64,000 nt of DNA from Epiperipatus broadwayi (taxonomy: Eukaryota > Onychophora > Udeonychophora > Euonychophora > Peripatidae), in the NCBI GenBank assembly GCA_028023455.1, contig JAQFVV010006232.1:1002008-1066007 (forward strand), written 5' to 3'. Both the position numbers and the translations under genes were made by a program. The notes below the pieces were generated by a model. That model was not told the DNA's origin. It made no database searches and saw only the letters and a program-made list of their open reading frames with translations. The first letter of the stretch is position 1. Each line of letters starts with the position of its first letter. Below are positions 37,315 through 49,200 of the stretch, piece after piece.

Positions 37315-38105
37315 TCATAGACTTAATTTTGGCTTCAAGTGTGACCATGTGGCTGCAAACACATCTGGTTGAGCTAGGATGCTGTCTCTTTTTCTGAACA
37401 ATTCTATTTTTATTGAATATGTTATGGGGTGGTCTTGAAAGTTATTAGCAAGAGCAGAGGTGCATCTAGTACACCAGTGGGCATAAAGGCTGTATATTGC
37501 TGGACAAATAGCAGAGATGTTGCCTTTTTTAAATGTATTTATTTCATCAATTGAAATGTTAGCCTTTCTATATGTGGTAAACATTGTGCGATGTATTATT
37601 TCCAGTGCAGTGAAGGAAATAATCCTGTGTCTCTTCTTCTCTATAACATAGTCCACAAAGGGGGTCTATATTTGTATAGAATTTATAAAATCTAAGAAAA
37701 TATGTTGTGAGTAGAGCATTTAGATTAAATTTAAGCAGAAAATCAAATAATTTTGGTTCTAGTGATCACTTTCTGAATTTTTGCAGTAGTTGCATGTTGT
37801 CTATCCCAAGAACTTATGGATATAGATGTGGTTTCTGGTTTGGGTTTAGAATATTATAAATGTCCCAGTATGTATTCTTATTGTCATTATTGAGTGATAT
37901 TTTGTTATATATTGGCTTGAGTTCTTTAATCAGTATGGATAGATATCCATATGAAGGGGGTGGTCTGTCTGTGGGTGTTACATTGATCACACACTCCAGG
38001 TTTGGAAATCTTTTTATGGTGGCTGTTAATAGATTTATTGATTTCTGTGTGTAAAAAACATTATTGTATGGAGACCAAATACATTGCTAAATGGTGGTCT
38101 GCTCA
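37315..38105 (-). pseudogene. Non-LTR retrotransposon-like C-terminal fragment
   Basis: On the minus strand, upstream pieces (NLECVINVTPTDRPPPSYGY, WDIYNILNPNQKP) lead to LNALLTTYFLRFYK and DPLCGLCYREEETQDYFLHC. The C-x2-C-x(n)-C pattern with E-E-T resembles the CCHC-type knuckle that closes many non-LTR retrotransposon ORFs, although the usual histidine is replaced. A +1 shift then leads into the 113-codon frame 37315-37656, with AIYSLYAHWCTRCTSALANN. G+C is higher than its surroundings. The clade cannot be assigned and the family call is tentative. Confidence 0.45.
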
Positions 38106-38216
38106 GGTTTTTTAAAGAGATCACCAGTCTTTCTTTTTTATATTAGTGTGTTACATATTGATGAGATTTTAGTATGAATGTTTTAGCAAATTTGATTATT
38201 GGTGTTTAGTAGGTAC

Positions 38217-38300
38217 TTATTATTATTAATATTATTATTGTTATTGGTATTATTATTACTAATTCTACTACTATTATTATTAAGGTAATATTAATATTAT
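38217..38300. repeat. Imperfect TTA microsatellite
   Basis: Runs of TTATTA with interspersed CTA and GTA units. Confidence 0.8.
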
Positions 38301-40380
38301 AGTTCTAATTACCTTATAAAGTAAATTGTTAAATAATCCAAAATATCCTCCCATAATTTTTTTTAGCATTTGAAATTCTTCTATCAATTTTCAAAATCGT
38401 AGTTTTATGTTTAGTTATAAATTCACAACATATGAGCACAAAGTTAACTATTAAAAGAAACAACACTCTAAGTAATATATAATATTACCAATATGTGAGT
38501 AAATTAGTCAAATAGATTTAGTAAAGCAATATTTTTGTTGGTGAACACTTAAGGGTAAAAGAATTTATAATAGTGACATAAAATTTTTAATGAAATATTT
38601 GAATGTTTATGTGCATATATGGATGGTTATGTTTCTTTGATATATTTTATATTTAAAAGAGTATTATCTTAAAATATTTGGATAAAGTTATTATTGTAAT
38701 AAAATATCAATTATTGTGAGAACAGTAAATAAAACAAAAATAATATATTTTAATATCTGCAATGTAAATATTTATTTTAATGTTATTTATATATTAATTT
38801 TTATTAAAGAATATAATATTGGATTTAAATGTATTTTCAAATATTATTTGTAATTTTAAAATGATTTCATTATAATTGGTGCTATAACTTCTTTAATACT
38901 TCAAAAATCATCTGCCAGAATACCATGGCAACCTGATCAAGCTTTTACATAAAATGCTAAAAGAGTAAAAAAATTTGAATGAAGATAATAATGTAATTGA
39001 TCACATGATCAAAACCGGTAAATATATGAACAGAGAGGAATATCTCTTAAATTTAGTTATTTTTCATATCATTGTATGAACATGGAGGAGTAACATTCAC
39101 AATCATTTGTACCAGCAGGGCATTTTTCTCTAAATTGACCAAATAAATAATCAAAACATCTGAAAATATTCATTACCTTAAACTGCATGAAAAACTAAAT
39201 GAAACTTAAACATTTTATTGAAATGGAAGATTTTAAAGCTACATTAGAATGCTATTCTTTGTTTACCTATCTGCTAATACTTCAAAAGTAATTTGCTACT
39301 ACATTTACTAAGTTGATATAAAATTATGGAATAAACACCTGCATATTGAATACTTGTTAAATCAGATTTTAAAATTAATGAAATTTTTCTTTCTCAATAA
39401 TTTGTTTTAAGAAACGCTATGATTAATAAGTGCTACTTCCCAAAAGTTATTAATTATCTGCCCCACACCTAAAGACATAAAAATAATAATTTGTGATTTT
39501 TATTTTAATATTTAAGCTTACCACTAATAGATTTGAATTCAAAAGCCAAAATTTCATCAACATCTATAGTTCCATAGAGATTAAGTTTTTCTCTGTTTGC
39601 TGGGATTTTACAACCAATTGCTTAAAAATTTTGACCAATGTAAAAACATTCTAAAAAATTGTAACAGAATAATAAAAATTATTGGAATTTTTAAAAACTT
39701 TAAGTGAACTTTAGGTTATAAAGGATATTTGTTTTAATTATTATTATTATTATTATTATTATTATTGTTATTATTATTATTATTATTAAAGCAATGGATC
39801 TGAAGTACGATCCATGCTTCACAGCCTTCTATAAACTTAGTTAATATTATAGACCAGAATTAAGTTTATAGTCCAATATCAGCAGGGTTTTGCATTAAAG
39901 CTAAAATTAATTACGTTTATATAATTTGTATTGCATTTAAATATTTTGTTAAATAAATTCCATTCTAAGATTAGATTTCTGTTAATAAAAATTACTTGTA
40001 AAATCTATTAGTCAAACATATATATACCTCAAGAGTATATATATATATATGAATTAATACAAAATTCTGCTGAAATAAAATACTTATTTATTAAAAGAAA
40101 TAAGAATGTATTTTTCTTTTTAAATCTTGTTCAAATATTTAGTATGATTTGATTTTGAGATAAGCCCGCCAACATTTTCTAAAAGAATGTATATGTTTAA
40201 TTAATTAGCCCATTCAAGGCAAATTAAAGATGGCCTTCTCTTTCTTTTTTAATTAATAAAATTCAAAGTTTAAATAAAGAAATTTAGAGTAAAAAAGTAA
40301 AGGTTATTTTTAGAAAATGTTACCTTGAAACAAAGGAGCATGGGGGCTTATCAAGATCTAAGACCATACAAACAATAGAA
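38300..40380. other. AT-rich DNA, microsatellite at 39738-39788
   Basis: Apart from an (ATT)n tract of ~17 units (39738-39788) and (TA)n at 40035-40050, I see nothing supportable. Confidence 0.6.
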
Positions 40381-40384
40381 GGTA

Positions 40385-40860
40385 GCTGACAAAGAGGGTA
40401 TAAATAGAAGTGAGAACAAAAGACTTGGCTATTCAGAGTTTTCTTGCTGGCATTCAGATTTCCCTTTTGGAAATTTCATTCAGATTTCTCTTGGGAGAAC
40501 TCTTGCAGATTTTGCTTTTGCTTGTGGAGATTTTATTCCAAAAAGTTAGACAACTGTCGTCTTCAAAATCATGGAGAAATTTGAACATGCTCAAGCTAAA
40601 AGTCATATGGATTTGATGGATTCTGCTATGCTTGGCTAGGCAAATAAATAGCTTTGCCTATTGCTGAGGTTCCTAAATACCATCCAAAATGCCATAGTAT
40701 CCACCTAATAGTGATCTGAACTCTGTGCCGTGTCTGTAGGACTTTTCGTGAAACCATGCTACATATTTCCATTTTCATTGTCTGGACAAATACCTATTGA
40801 CGGTTGGATCAAGCCATGACGCCGCCAAACAGGAGCAAGGAACCAGGACAGTAATCATAT
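40385..40860 (+). promoter_or_regulatory. TATA-containing, LTR-like segment
   Basis: A consensus TATA box, ggtataaatag (40398-40408), is followed by ~450 bp of relatively G+C-rich, complex sequence. AATAAA occurs at 40642. Near 40815 there is catgacgccgccaaacagg, which loosely recalls a retroelement primer-binding site. This layout would suit a solo LTR (U3 TATA, R, polyadenylation signal) or a host core promoter. The 68-codon frame at 40410-40616 has an amphipathic Leu-rich composition but no known motif. No second copy exists in the window. Confidence 0.35.
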
Positions 40861-41281
40861 CTCTCCTCCATTGAACTATTTACTTTCTACCCTTTTGTTC
40901 ATACCTTTCTTAATTGAATTATATTATGAATTGTTTTATTTCATGATATTTGTAATGTAACCATTTTTATTAGACTAGTCTTAAATATATATATATATAT
41001 ATGATCATCTATCTATATTTAACCTTTTTTCCTTTGCTATTCTTCATTACTAACATATGTAAATATTTTGTATTCCATTGCGGTTAAGTTTAAAAGTTAA
41101 TTTTTTTCATTTAAAATCTCTTTCCAATTTTATTTATGTTTCTAAATTCCATACGAGTAAGTTTCCTTTGTTTGCCAACTTGATCTCCTCAATAATGCCT
41201 CTTTTGTCCGCCAGTAGCTTATTATGTATATATGATTTAGCTATATACATTTTAAATAATTTTTAAACTGTTTGTTTTTAG

Positions 41282-41308
41282 CGCAAAGCAATTAGAAAAT
41301 GCTTTGCG
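41282..41308. other. Perfect 9-bp stem-loop with CpG-containing ends
   Basis: cgcaaagca and tgctttgcg are exact complements around a 9-nt loop, followed by aaagattttt. CpG is kept on both arms. It could be an RNA structure; nothing adjacent supports a specific function. Confidence 0.5.
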
Positions 41309-41830
41309 AAAGATTTTTACTATTGTACTTTATCGAGGAGATTCAAGTTGCCAATTTTATTAAAATTGGGAAGAAAAGACTTAGACCACAAAAATATTAT
41401 ATCGTTTAATCTGTTTTCATTGTCTAATTAGTTTTCATTAATTTAGGGGAATAGCGGAGGTCATTAAAACATTTTTAGTATTTTAAAGTCATTAATTAAA
41501 TACCTTAATTAACTAAAAAGCTTGAGTTTGCTAATTTTGTTCTAATGCTCTATGTTACTTTTCAAATAATCCAGGCATGCAAAACACATATTACTTTTAC
41601 ACACATTTAACTATTTAGCTCCTTAGGTGTTCCCATCCATGTTTCTCTCCACTGATGCTAAGCTTGGCCGGTTGAAAAATAATTTATGTATGGCTCAGAT
41701 AATGTTATTGGTTTGTAATTAACCTCAAGAATAGGCAAATAGGGCAGAGGTCATAGTATTCTTGATTTAATATCTCGCATATGGATGGCCTCGAGGTACT
41801 TTCGCCTAGTATTCAAACTGGGTTAAACCA

Positions 41831-41872
41831 CATTATTATTATTATTATTATTAAAATAATAATAATAATATT
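41831..41872. repeat. (ATT)n(AAT)n palindromic microsatellite
   Basis: Eight ATT units are followed by about six AAT units, so the tract is self-complementary. Confidence 0.9.
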
Positions 41873-42600
41873 ATATAATTGACTTGATAAATAAAAATTC
41901 TCACAAGAAAAAAAACAAGAGTAAAATGTTAGTACAGATAGTATATTTAAATTGTAGTATTATAATTTTAGCTTTGATAACTTGGTATGTATGTAGTGTT
42001 TAATATGTTCTGGAGAGAGGTTGTTAATTAATAGTAATTATTATTATGCATAATTAAAATATTATATTTTATATGTTTTATCAATCTCTAATGTTATTAT
42101 AGTTAAATGGTATAAGGTATCTGAAGTGTGTGTACAAATGATTTTATTTATATAGTTGAAATATTTTATAAGAATTATCTTTTTGTTTATCAATATAGAT
42201 ACATTAAAAATATTTTGTATAATTAATTACATTTCTGGCAGTAAGAACTTATGTAAGTAATATTGTTGTTTAATAGAGAAAAGCTCCTAAGAACAAGTTT
42301 TAGTCTTTATTTATAAATGTTGGTTTAGATAAGCATCTTATGTAATGCCATCTGTGCCTATAGAAGTTGGCAAGATAATGCCAAATTTTTAAAGGATTAC
42401 ATTGTAATAGAGTAAAATGTTCTTTACTTAAATGGATAACTTAAGTTTACATCAGCAAGATGCTTAGATAAAAAAAAACTGTTTAAGCTAGTATATATAG
42501 GGATTAGACAAATTATTTCACTTTAAAAATGTAACAAACTTTTCTTAAACCACTGTAATTTATAAATGTCTGTGAATAATCACAATGCTAAAAAAAGCAT

Positions 42601-42707
42601 ACTTATTGAAGTTTAGCATTTTTGAAGGTGAAATATGTCCTCATATTCATAACTATGAATATAAGAATGTACTTCATTCTCAAAAGTAAGCTTCAATAAG
42701 TACACAT
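42601..42707. ncRNA. Candidate 107-nt imperfect hairpin
   Basis: acttattgaag opens the left arm and cttcaataagt closes the right arm. Inside them, tatgaatata mirrors tcatattcat around a short aact-type loop. Pairing runs almost the whole length, with scattered mismatches and bulges, as in animal pre-miRNAs. No homologous repeat was noticed in the window, which makes a MITE less likely. There is no expression evidence. Confidence 0.4.
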
Positions 42708-42779
42708 TTGTTAATAGTTTTTCTTAGGATATCATTTAAGTGCAGATATTTATAAATTGTTTCACTTTGTTTATTTTAG

Positions 42780-43520
42780 ACTGTTTTTTACGAGGCTCCT
42801 CGTCGACATCTGAAATCACTCTAACTCAGCCAGTTTTTATACGAAAATATTCGTTAAACACGTATTGAATTAGTTTTTAAAAGTTCTGTACGATGGTGAC
42901 ATCTTCCGATTTATTTTAGAAGTAAAAAATAGAAAAAAAACGCATTTAAACCTAAACAAAGAAGGAACATTATTTGTGATTGGTTCTTAGCATGCTCTCA
43001 GCCAAAAAAGACATTCTGATTGGCTGGAAAGAACAAAGAAACTGCCTGATCAAAGAAAATAAAGAAAAATGCTGAGATTTTCATTTCGAATACGATTTAA
43101 TTATTATAAAAGAATATTTTGAGAAATTAAAATTATTTTCAGAGAGAATAATAAAAAAACAAAATTATTTTCGAAAAATATTGAAGATTTAAGTAAAAAT
43201 ATTGAAGATGTAGTAAAAAGAAATATTTACTTTTCTATAACGTAAAAGTCGATCTTTTTGTTTACATTATAACTTTTATGTTGCCGATATTGAATATTTT
43301 AGAATAAATAAATAGCAATTTATTTTTGAAAGAACTTTCGTTCTCTTCATAACCTGAAAAATTAATTATATACTTTTTATAAACGTATCTGAGTTGAATT
43401 TAATATTATAGGCGAATATGTTTTAACAATAGGCTTTGTCTTCAGTTTGTGAGTTGGCCAATTAAAAGATTTGATTTTTATCTGATACAACCAATGATAA
43501 AATTAGCGGTTAAAAGGTTA
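42780..43520. promoter_or_regulatory. CpG-retaining segment with four CCAAT boxes
   Basis: This segment has clearly more CpG than the surrounding DNA (acgaggctcctcgtcgac, ttcgaatacg, gttgccgatat). It carries two inverted CCAAT boxes 40 bp apart (gtgattggttc at 42979, ctgattggctgg at 43019) and two direct ones (ggccaatt at 43458, aaccaatgat at 43491). Paired CCAAT boxes bind NF-Y in animal promoters. Together these suggest a hypomethylated promoter or an active regulatory element. No adjoining exon can be recognised, and the direction is unknown. Confidence 0.35.
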
Positions 43521-43697
43521 ATAATTATTAATATTTAAATTTCTTTTTCCTTTGTTTAACAAAATTCTTTAATGATGCGTTTTGTTCCACATCATGGAAA
43601 GATACGCCTGTACAGTTTATTTAATAGGAAAATGGGGATCAAACTTTCCTAATTAACATCTCCAGTAATTAATTACCTTCAATACTGAAAACTTAAA

Positions 43698-43736
43698 TAA
43701 TAATAATTATTATTATTATCATTATCATCATCATCA

Positions 43737-43803
<67 letters not shown>
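43698..43803. repeat. Compound (ATT)n(ATC)n microsatellite
   Basis: This is a long ATT tract (over 20 units) with embedded ATC units. It directly precedes a LINE whose 3' end carries the same kind of repeat. Confidence 0.95.
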
Positions 43804-43844
43804 AACCTGGTAGATCAACTGAAAATAATCTTTTGCTAATCCCT

Positions 43845-44990
43845 TCGAGAATCAATGTTTAGATATTATTTATTTTGATTTATCCAAAGCATTTGATAAA
43901 GTGAATCATTCCAAATTGCTTTACAAAATGTACAAGTTAGATTTTGCCTATAATTTGATTATATAGTTTGAATCTTTTATTAGGGAAAGAATGGCTTATG
44001 TTAAATTTAATAATAATTTTTCTAATTCACATTATTGCAATATAGAGATATCCTTGCATCATTATTAGTTAACATTTATTTTGATGATTTGGGAGAAAGT
44101 TTGGAATTTTCACAAATTTTGTGCTATGAAGATAATTGTAAAATTTTTTATAAATATTAACTCAATTAATGATTGCATACTATTAGAAAAAGATATTAAT
44201 AATTTTGTGAAATGGTATAGAGATAATAAAATGGATATGAATATAGATAAATAGATAAATGTTTAACAATTTTTTATTCCAAAAAATCTGAAATGATAAT
44301 CTATCCTTATTATATTGAAAATCATAATATAAAATTCATTCATATTAAGAAAGACCTCAATATTGTTTTTGCAGGCAATGGATCATTTCATCATCATACT
44401 AAAAATATGGTAAATAAAGCTTTTAAAATTGTAGATGAAATTTTAAGATATGGTAGACAATTTACTAATTCTATGAAATATAAATAATTTCTCTCTTTGA
44501 TTTTGTCAATTTTAGAATACAGATCTGTTGTTTGGAATCCTAATTCCAAAAGAGATATTATAAAAATTCAGTTAGTTTTTTTAAAATTACTTTATGATAA
44601 ATTTTTTAAATATATTAAGTTAAATGACCATTATGAGAATCTTAAAATTTTATATAATTTTGTCAATCAGAAAATTATATTAACTAACAAATTTTCAAAT
44701 ATTACATTAATAATTGTGTACACAAAATACATACATTTAATTTATTTTACATTAAGATTTTTCACTCTAACTTATTAAAATTTTGACCTTTGTTTCATTT
44801 GCCTAATACCTATAATTATGATTTTATTAATGAAAATATTTTTACTTTAGATTTTAAAAAAATTGTTACTAATCTTATTAAAAAATATGACATATAATCA
44901 TATTAATAATTTATTCATACTTGTTTTTATATATTATTGTATATTTGTTATGGTGCAATTCTGTAATTGGCCTAATGCTGTAGTTTTGTA
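43845..44990 (+). pseudogene. CR1/Jockey-type LINE reverse transcriptase remnant
   Basis: In order on the plus strand: IIYFDLSKAFDKVNHSKLLY (RT motif A with catalytic Asp), ERMAYVKFNN, the motif C region now FCAMKII/LCYEDNCKI (usual YADDTK), INDCILLEKDINNFVKWY and NKMDMNIDK. Then come IKFIHIKKDLNIVF (usual DLGV block), MVNKAFKIV and LSILEYRSVVWNPNSKRDI (usual LEYxSxVWNP). The last block opens the frame 44497-44778, and the preceding piece is 44293-44487. These blocks are typical of the Jockey/CR1 group. The 3' end at about 44990 reads ataaataaattaa and then an ATC/ATT microsatellite. There is no endonuclease, so it is 5'-truncated, and it carries many stops. Confidence 0.82.
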
Positions 44991-45007
44991 TGATAAATAA
45001 ATTAAAT

Positions 45008-45066
45008 AATTATCATCATCATCATCATTATTATTATGATGATGATGATTACTACTACTATTATTG
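45008..45066. repeat. (ATC)n(ATT)n(GAT)n(ACT)n microsatellite
   Basis: This simple-repeat tail directly follows the LINE 3' end. It includes self-complementary ATC and GAT runs. Confidence 0.92.
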
Positions 45067-45184
45067 TGCATGGACAAAGAAGCTTTTGATTTAATTGAGT
45101 ACTAAGCTAAACATTTTTAGGAGATATTTACTCCCATATTCATAGTGTCTGTGCTCAATGCACTTATAGATTTATATATGTTAT

Positions 45185-45625
45185 TGAAAGTATAGAGGAT
45201 TTGAACTCAAATTTTTAAACACCCTTCAACTATCCACACTATCTGATACAACTGATCACATGACCACACACATATAGAAAAGATAAATAATCACCAATAA
45301 AGTATTTTGTGCTAAACCAGCACTCATCAGTTGGTCCATATAATCATCTCCCCACACATGTATGTAATCAGTGCTCAGTTTATATTAAGATAGCAAATCT
45401 TCATACTTTAATGGATAGGCTTTAATCCATTCCAACCTCTAACTATCAGTCATCCATATCATTGAAAATCTGATGATGAAAACTCAAATCCCGTGCTAAT
45501 GCTAATATTATTGCAATGCCCATATTGACCTAAAGTCACTCTGACCCCTCATGTATGAGACCATATTCATTTTAAATACATATAAGAGGGATGGACAGGA
45601 TACAAGCTTGATGTGTAAATATTTG
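45185..45625 (+). repeat. Fold-back repeat, unit A (full)
   Basis: The unit runs from gaggatttgaactc through cccttcaactatccacac, tcatcagttggtcca, gctcagtttatattaagat and gaaaatctgatgatgaaaac to catattgacct. It has ~90 bp of extra 3' sequence. It is repeated directly in part at 45628-45850 and inverted at 45855-46232. Confidence 0.85.
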
Positions 45626-45627
45626 AA

Positions 45628-45850
45628 AACCAGGCACTCTTCACAAACCTAGGAGTTTTAATTGTAAGTATAGGGGATTTGAACTCAGATTTTTCAAGCA
45701 CCCTTCAACTATCCACACTATCTCATACAACTGATACACATGACCACACACATGTAGAAAATATAAATAATCATTAATATACTATGTATTTCATGCTAAA
45801 CCAGGGATCATCAGTTAGTCCAGATAATCATCTACCACATATATATATAT
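45628..45850 (+). repeat. Fold-back repeat, unit B (first half)
   Basis: Unit B begins aaaaccaggcactcttcac and repeats unit A's first half. It breaks off at a (TA)n tract at about 45850, where the inverted unit begins. Confidence 0.85.
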
Positions 45851-45854
45851 ATAA

Positions 45855-46232
45855 TCAGGTCAACATGGGAATGGTAATAATATTAGCATCAGCATGGGAT
45901 TTTTGTTTTTATCATCAGATTTTCAATGACATGGAAGGCTGAAAAGTTGAAGGTTGGAGTGGATTGAAGCCTGTCTATTAAAGTATGAAGATTTGCTATC
46001 TTAATATAAACTGAGCACTGATTATATATATGCATGGGAGATGATTATCTGGACCAACTGATACGCGCTGGTAAAGCACAAAATACATTTATATTGGTGA
46101 TTATTTACATGTGTGTTGGTCATGTGTATCAGTTGTATGAGATAATGTGGATAGTTAAAGGGTGCTTGAAAATCTGAGTTCAAATTCCCTATACTTACAA
46201 TTAAAGCTCCCAGGTTTGTGAAGAGTGCCTGG
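45855..46232 (-). repeat. Fold-back repeat, unit C (inverted)
   Basis: Reading the minus strand, C begins aaaaccaggcactcttcac, matching the start of B, and continues through the second half present in A. Read on the minus strand of A and B, or the plus strand of C, the block ggatagttaaagggtgc ... tgagttcaaattccc resembles spaced A and B boxes, so a tRNA-type promoter is possible. Near-identical ttatatgttattgaa strings flank the whole A-B-C block (about 45173 and 46243), which may be target-site duplications. Confidence 0.82.
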
Positions 46233-46259
46233 TTTTTAAATATTTATATGTTATTGAAG

Positions 46260-49200
46260 TAAAAATTTATCTACTATTACTATTATTATTATTACATTTT
46301 ATTTTATATTCCTTTTTATTTGTTAAAAAATTGATTTTATATATTTTGTTAAATTACCTAGTCTTTGCCTTTCATTATTTTAACATTGATTATTTAATAA
46401 ATAAATAATGGTCACATGATATTATTATTATGCATTTATTTAAAGGCACGCCATTTTAGTAGTAATATTATTTATATTTATTGTTAATACTCACACATAA
46501 TTTAAGATTAATCTTTAGTTACTATAAAATATGGTTTAAATGCAATAGAATAAATACCCTTTGTTATTTAGTCATATTGATAATAAAGATTCATAGTTAA
46601 AGATTAAAATTTTAAAAATCTTATTTATTATACTTAAATATTTTAAACCCAGAAATATGTAGAATAAATATGCCACCCTGACATGTTAATATTTTTAGAT
46701 GAATTTGTTTCTAATTACAAATATACAGTTATATTTTGATTTCATAATTATTTATTTCTACACATTTTATAACATTTTCTTAATATTTAGATATTTAAAT
46801 ATCCTGTTTACATTAAAGAGTATCATTATAGTGGATTATCAGCTTAGTAAATGTTAAGCTAACATTGTGGACAGTCGCTATCTGTTTAAGCTCATTCATC
46901 ATTTCTTCTTTTCATCAGTTATAATATATATGTATACTAAGAGGAAAACTTAAAATAACTATTTTATTAGGTGCAAGAGAAAAATTAAAAAATATTAAAT
47001 TAAAATCAGTAATAAAAAGTGTCAGATCCTATTTATTTTAAAACTAATCAATTCATAACACACACTGTTGTTATAAATATGACTAAGTTATAGATTCTTA
47101 ATTAGTTAAAATGTAATCTTTATTTTAACCATTGAAAGAAAATACAGTAATAAAAGTATTAAAAAATACTTGTATTAGTTTTTATAGTAATAATAATGAT
47201 GGTGATGATGATAATAATAATACTCATAATAATAAAAAGTAATAATAAAAATTATATTAATATTTTAATTAAGGGAAATTGAGAAAAAATATATATAAAT
47301 TATAGTAATAATAATAGTAATATATTCTAAGAATTAAACACTAGATGGGAGCTACTAATGTTTACCTGACAATCTTTTTAGATTTGCTTTGCTGTTTTCT
47401 GCGGTACGATAAAAAAAAAAAAACATTATTGGTTAATATCTAATTAAAAGATGATTAGCTATAAAGTTGTGAAAGAAGGATTTATTCTCCTCATCAGGGA
47501 GATTTCCAATAATAGCAAAATAAATATTCCTCCTGACAACAATCTAACATGAAAGATTCAAAAAAATTCATCAATTTATGAAAATCTTATCATTTACATG
47601 TTTATAAATTGTTAAAAAAAAAAATTAAAAAAATATTAATACTCTGTTATTATTTATTGTTTGATTTTTTTTTTGTTCTATTCTTAACTTGTATTTGAAA
47701 AGAGAATCAAAAGCCTGATAATGATAAAAATCAGATTAAAAGTTTTAAATATGTTAAATAAAAAAAAAGGCACACTTAAAGAATAATAATATAAAAAAGA
47801 TTGTCATGAAATGACAATAATTTTGTTTTTATATTATTTTTACAATTTATTCGCATAACATTTTATGAATGTGTAAATTTAAAAAAAAAAAAGTTATTAT
47901 TCTGATGACAATTTTTGTAGATTGGTAAATTATTATTTACATATTTATTTTTATCTACTTTAAAAAAGATTTTATTCCAATAATATTTTCAAATTAAAAT
48001 TTAAAATATTATTTTCATTAACTAACACATATGTTATATGTAATTTTTAATGTAAATGATAAATTACAATCATGCACACATTTCTTGACAGTGTGTTGGT
48101 ATTTATATATATTTTTAAAAGGTATAGATAAAATGTAAATCTAATGAACGTCCTAAAAAATAATATTTTTTTTTTTATAAATTAGTAAATTTTAAAAAAA
48201 GTAATATCTGAAAGAGATATTGTAATAGCGTTATTATTCCAAGAATAAAATAAATATTTATTTTCATGAAACTATTTAAAATTTCAAGTATCAAGAGATA
48301 TAATTATCGGTCATGGCTTTTTTATTTTCAAATATTAATCCAAGATCATAAGTTTATATCAGTAATTGCATGGTTTTTACATATATAAAAAAAGAGAAAT
48401 TTCTTAAAACTAATATAAGTTAACAATAAAAATAAAGTATTATTTTTGATACTATGTAAAATACTGAATGGCTGAAAATCAGATTTATATGATATAATAA
48501 TGGCATAGACCAGAAAAAAACATTCAAGAGACTGGTCCAGCTTCAAAGATACATTACATTTCAACAAATAAAAATCTAATATATATAAACAAATATCCAT
48601 GAGAAATTATTGTTATGTAAGTTTTAAAATAATGTGCATTATCATTCTGCATGCATTATTAATAATTGTTTTTCAGCTGCATGAGTGAAGATGAGTGATG
48701 AATAAATCTCAAATCACAATTTACTTAATATATTTTCTATTGTTTTACTAAAGGTTTTTAAATTTTCAAAATTATGTAAAAATATATATGTGTATATATA
48801 TAAATTCTATTAAATAAAATAACTGGAAATATTTGTTGAAGAAAGTATTTCAATAGCCAAATGAAGTTTTTTTTGTTATTTGTGTTTTATTTTATTTGGA
48901 CATATTTTATTTTATTTATTGTAAATAATGTTTTGTGTTAAAATTGATAAGAAAGTTGTGTTGTTTCATGAGTATATGCTTTCTTAGTCTACCATTTTTA
49001 TCCCACACTCTTCTGTACACCTGATTTACTCATCATGCAAATTAGCATGTTTAATAAGAAGAATTGAAGGTGGATAGTATCTCCAGGCAGCAATTTCTTC
49101 CCACCTGTTTTTGGAATTTTTTTTTCATTTTTCTGTACCTGAATCCTGAGAAAAGTTGTTCGAGAAATCAGAAAAACTGCTCCTAGGCTTCAGTAATACC

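Noticed and set aside
45465-45495. Hammerhead-like ctgatga...gaaaac core
   Set aside because: There is no room for stem II between ctgatga and gaaa, and no flanking stem I or III pairing was found.
49035-49050. Octamer-like atgcaaat as an snRNA-type enhancer
   Set aside because: It is part of a short palindrome. No proximal element or snRNA sequence follows downstream.
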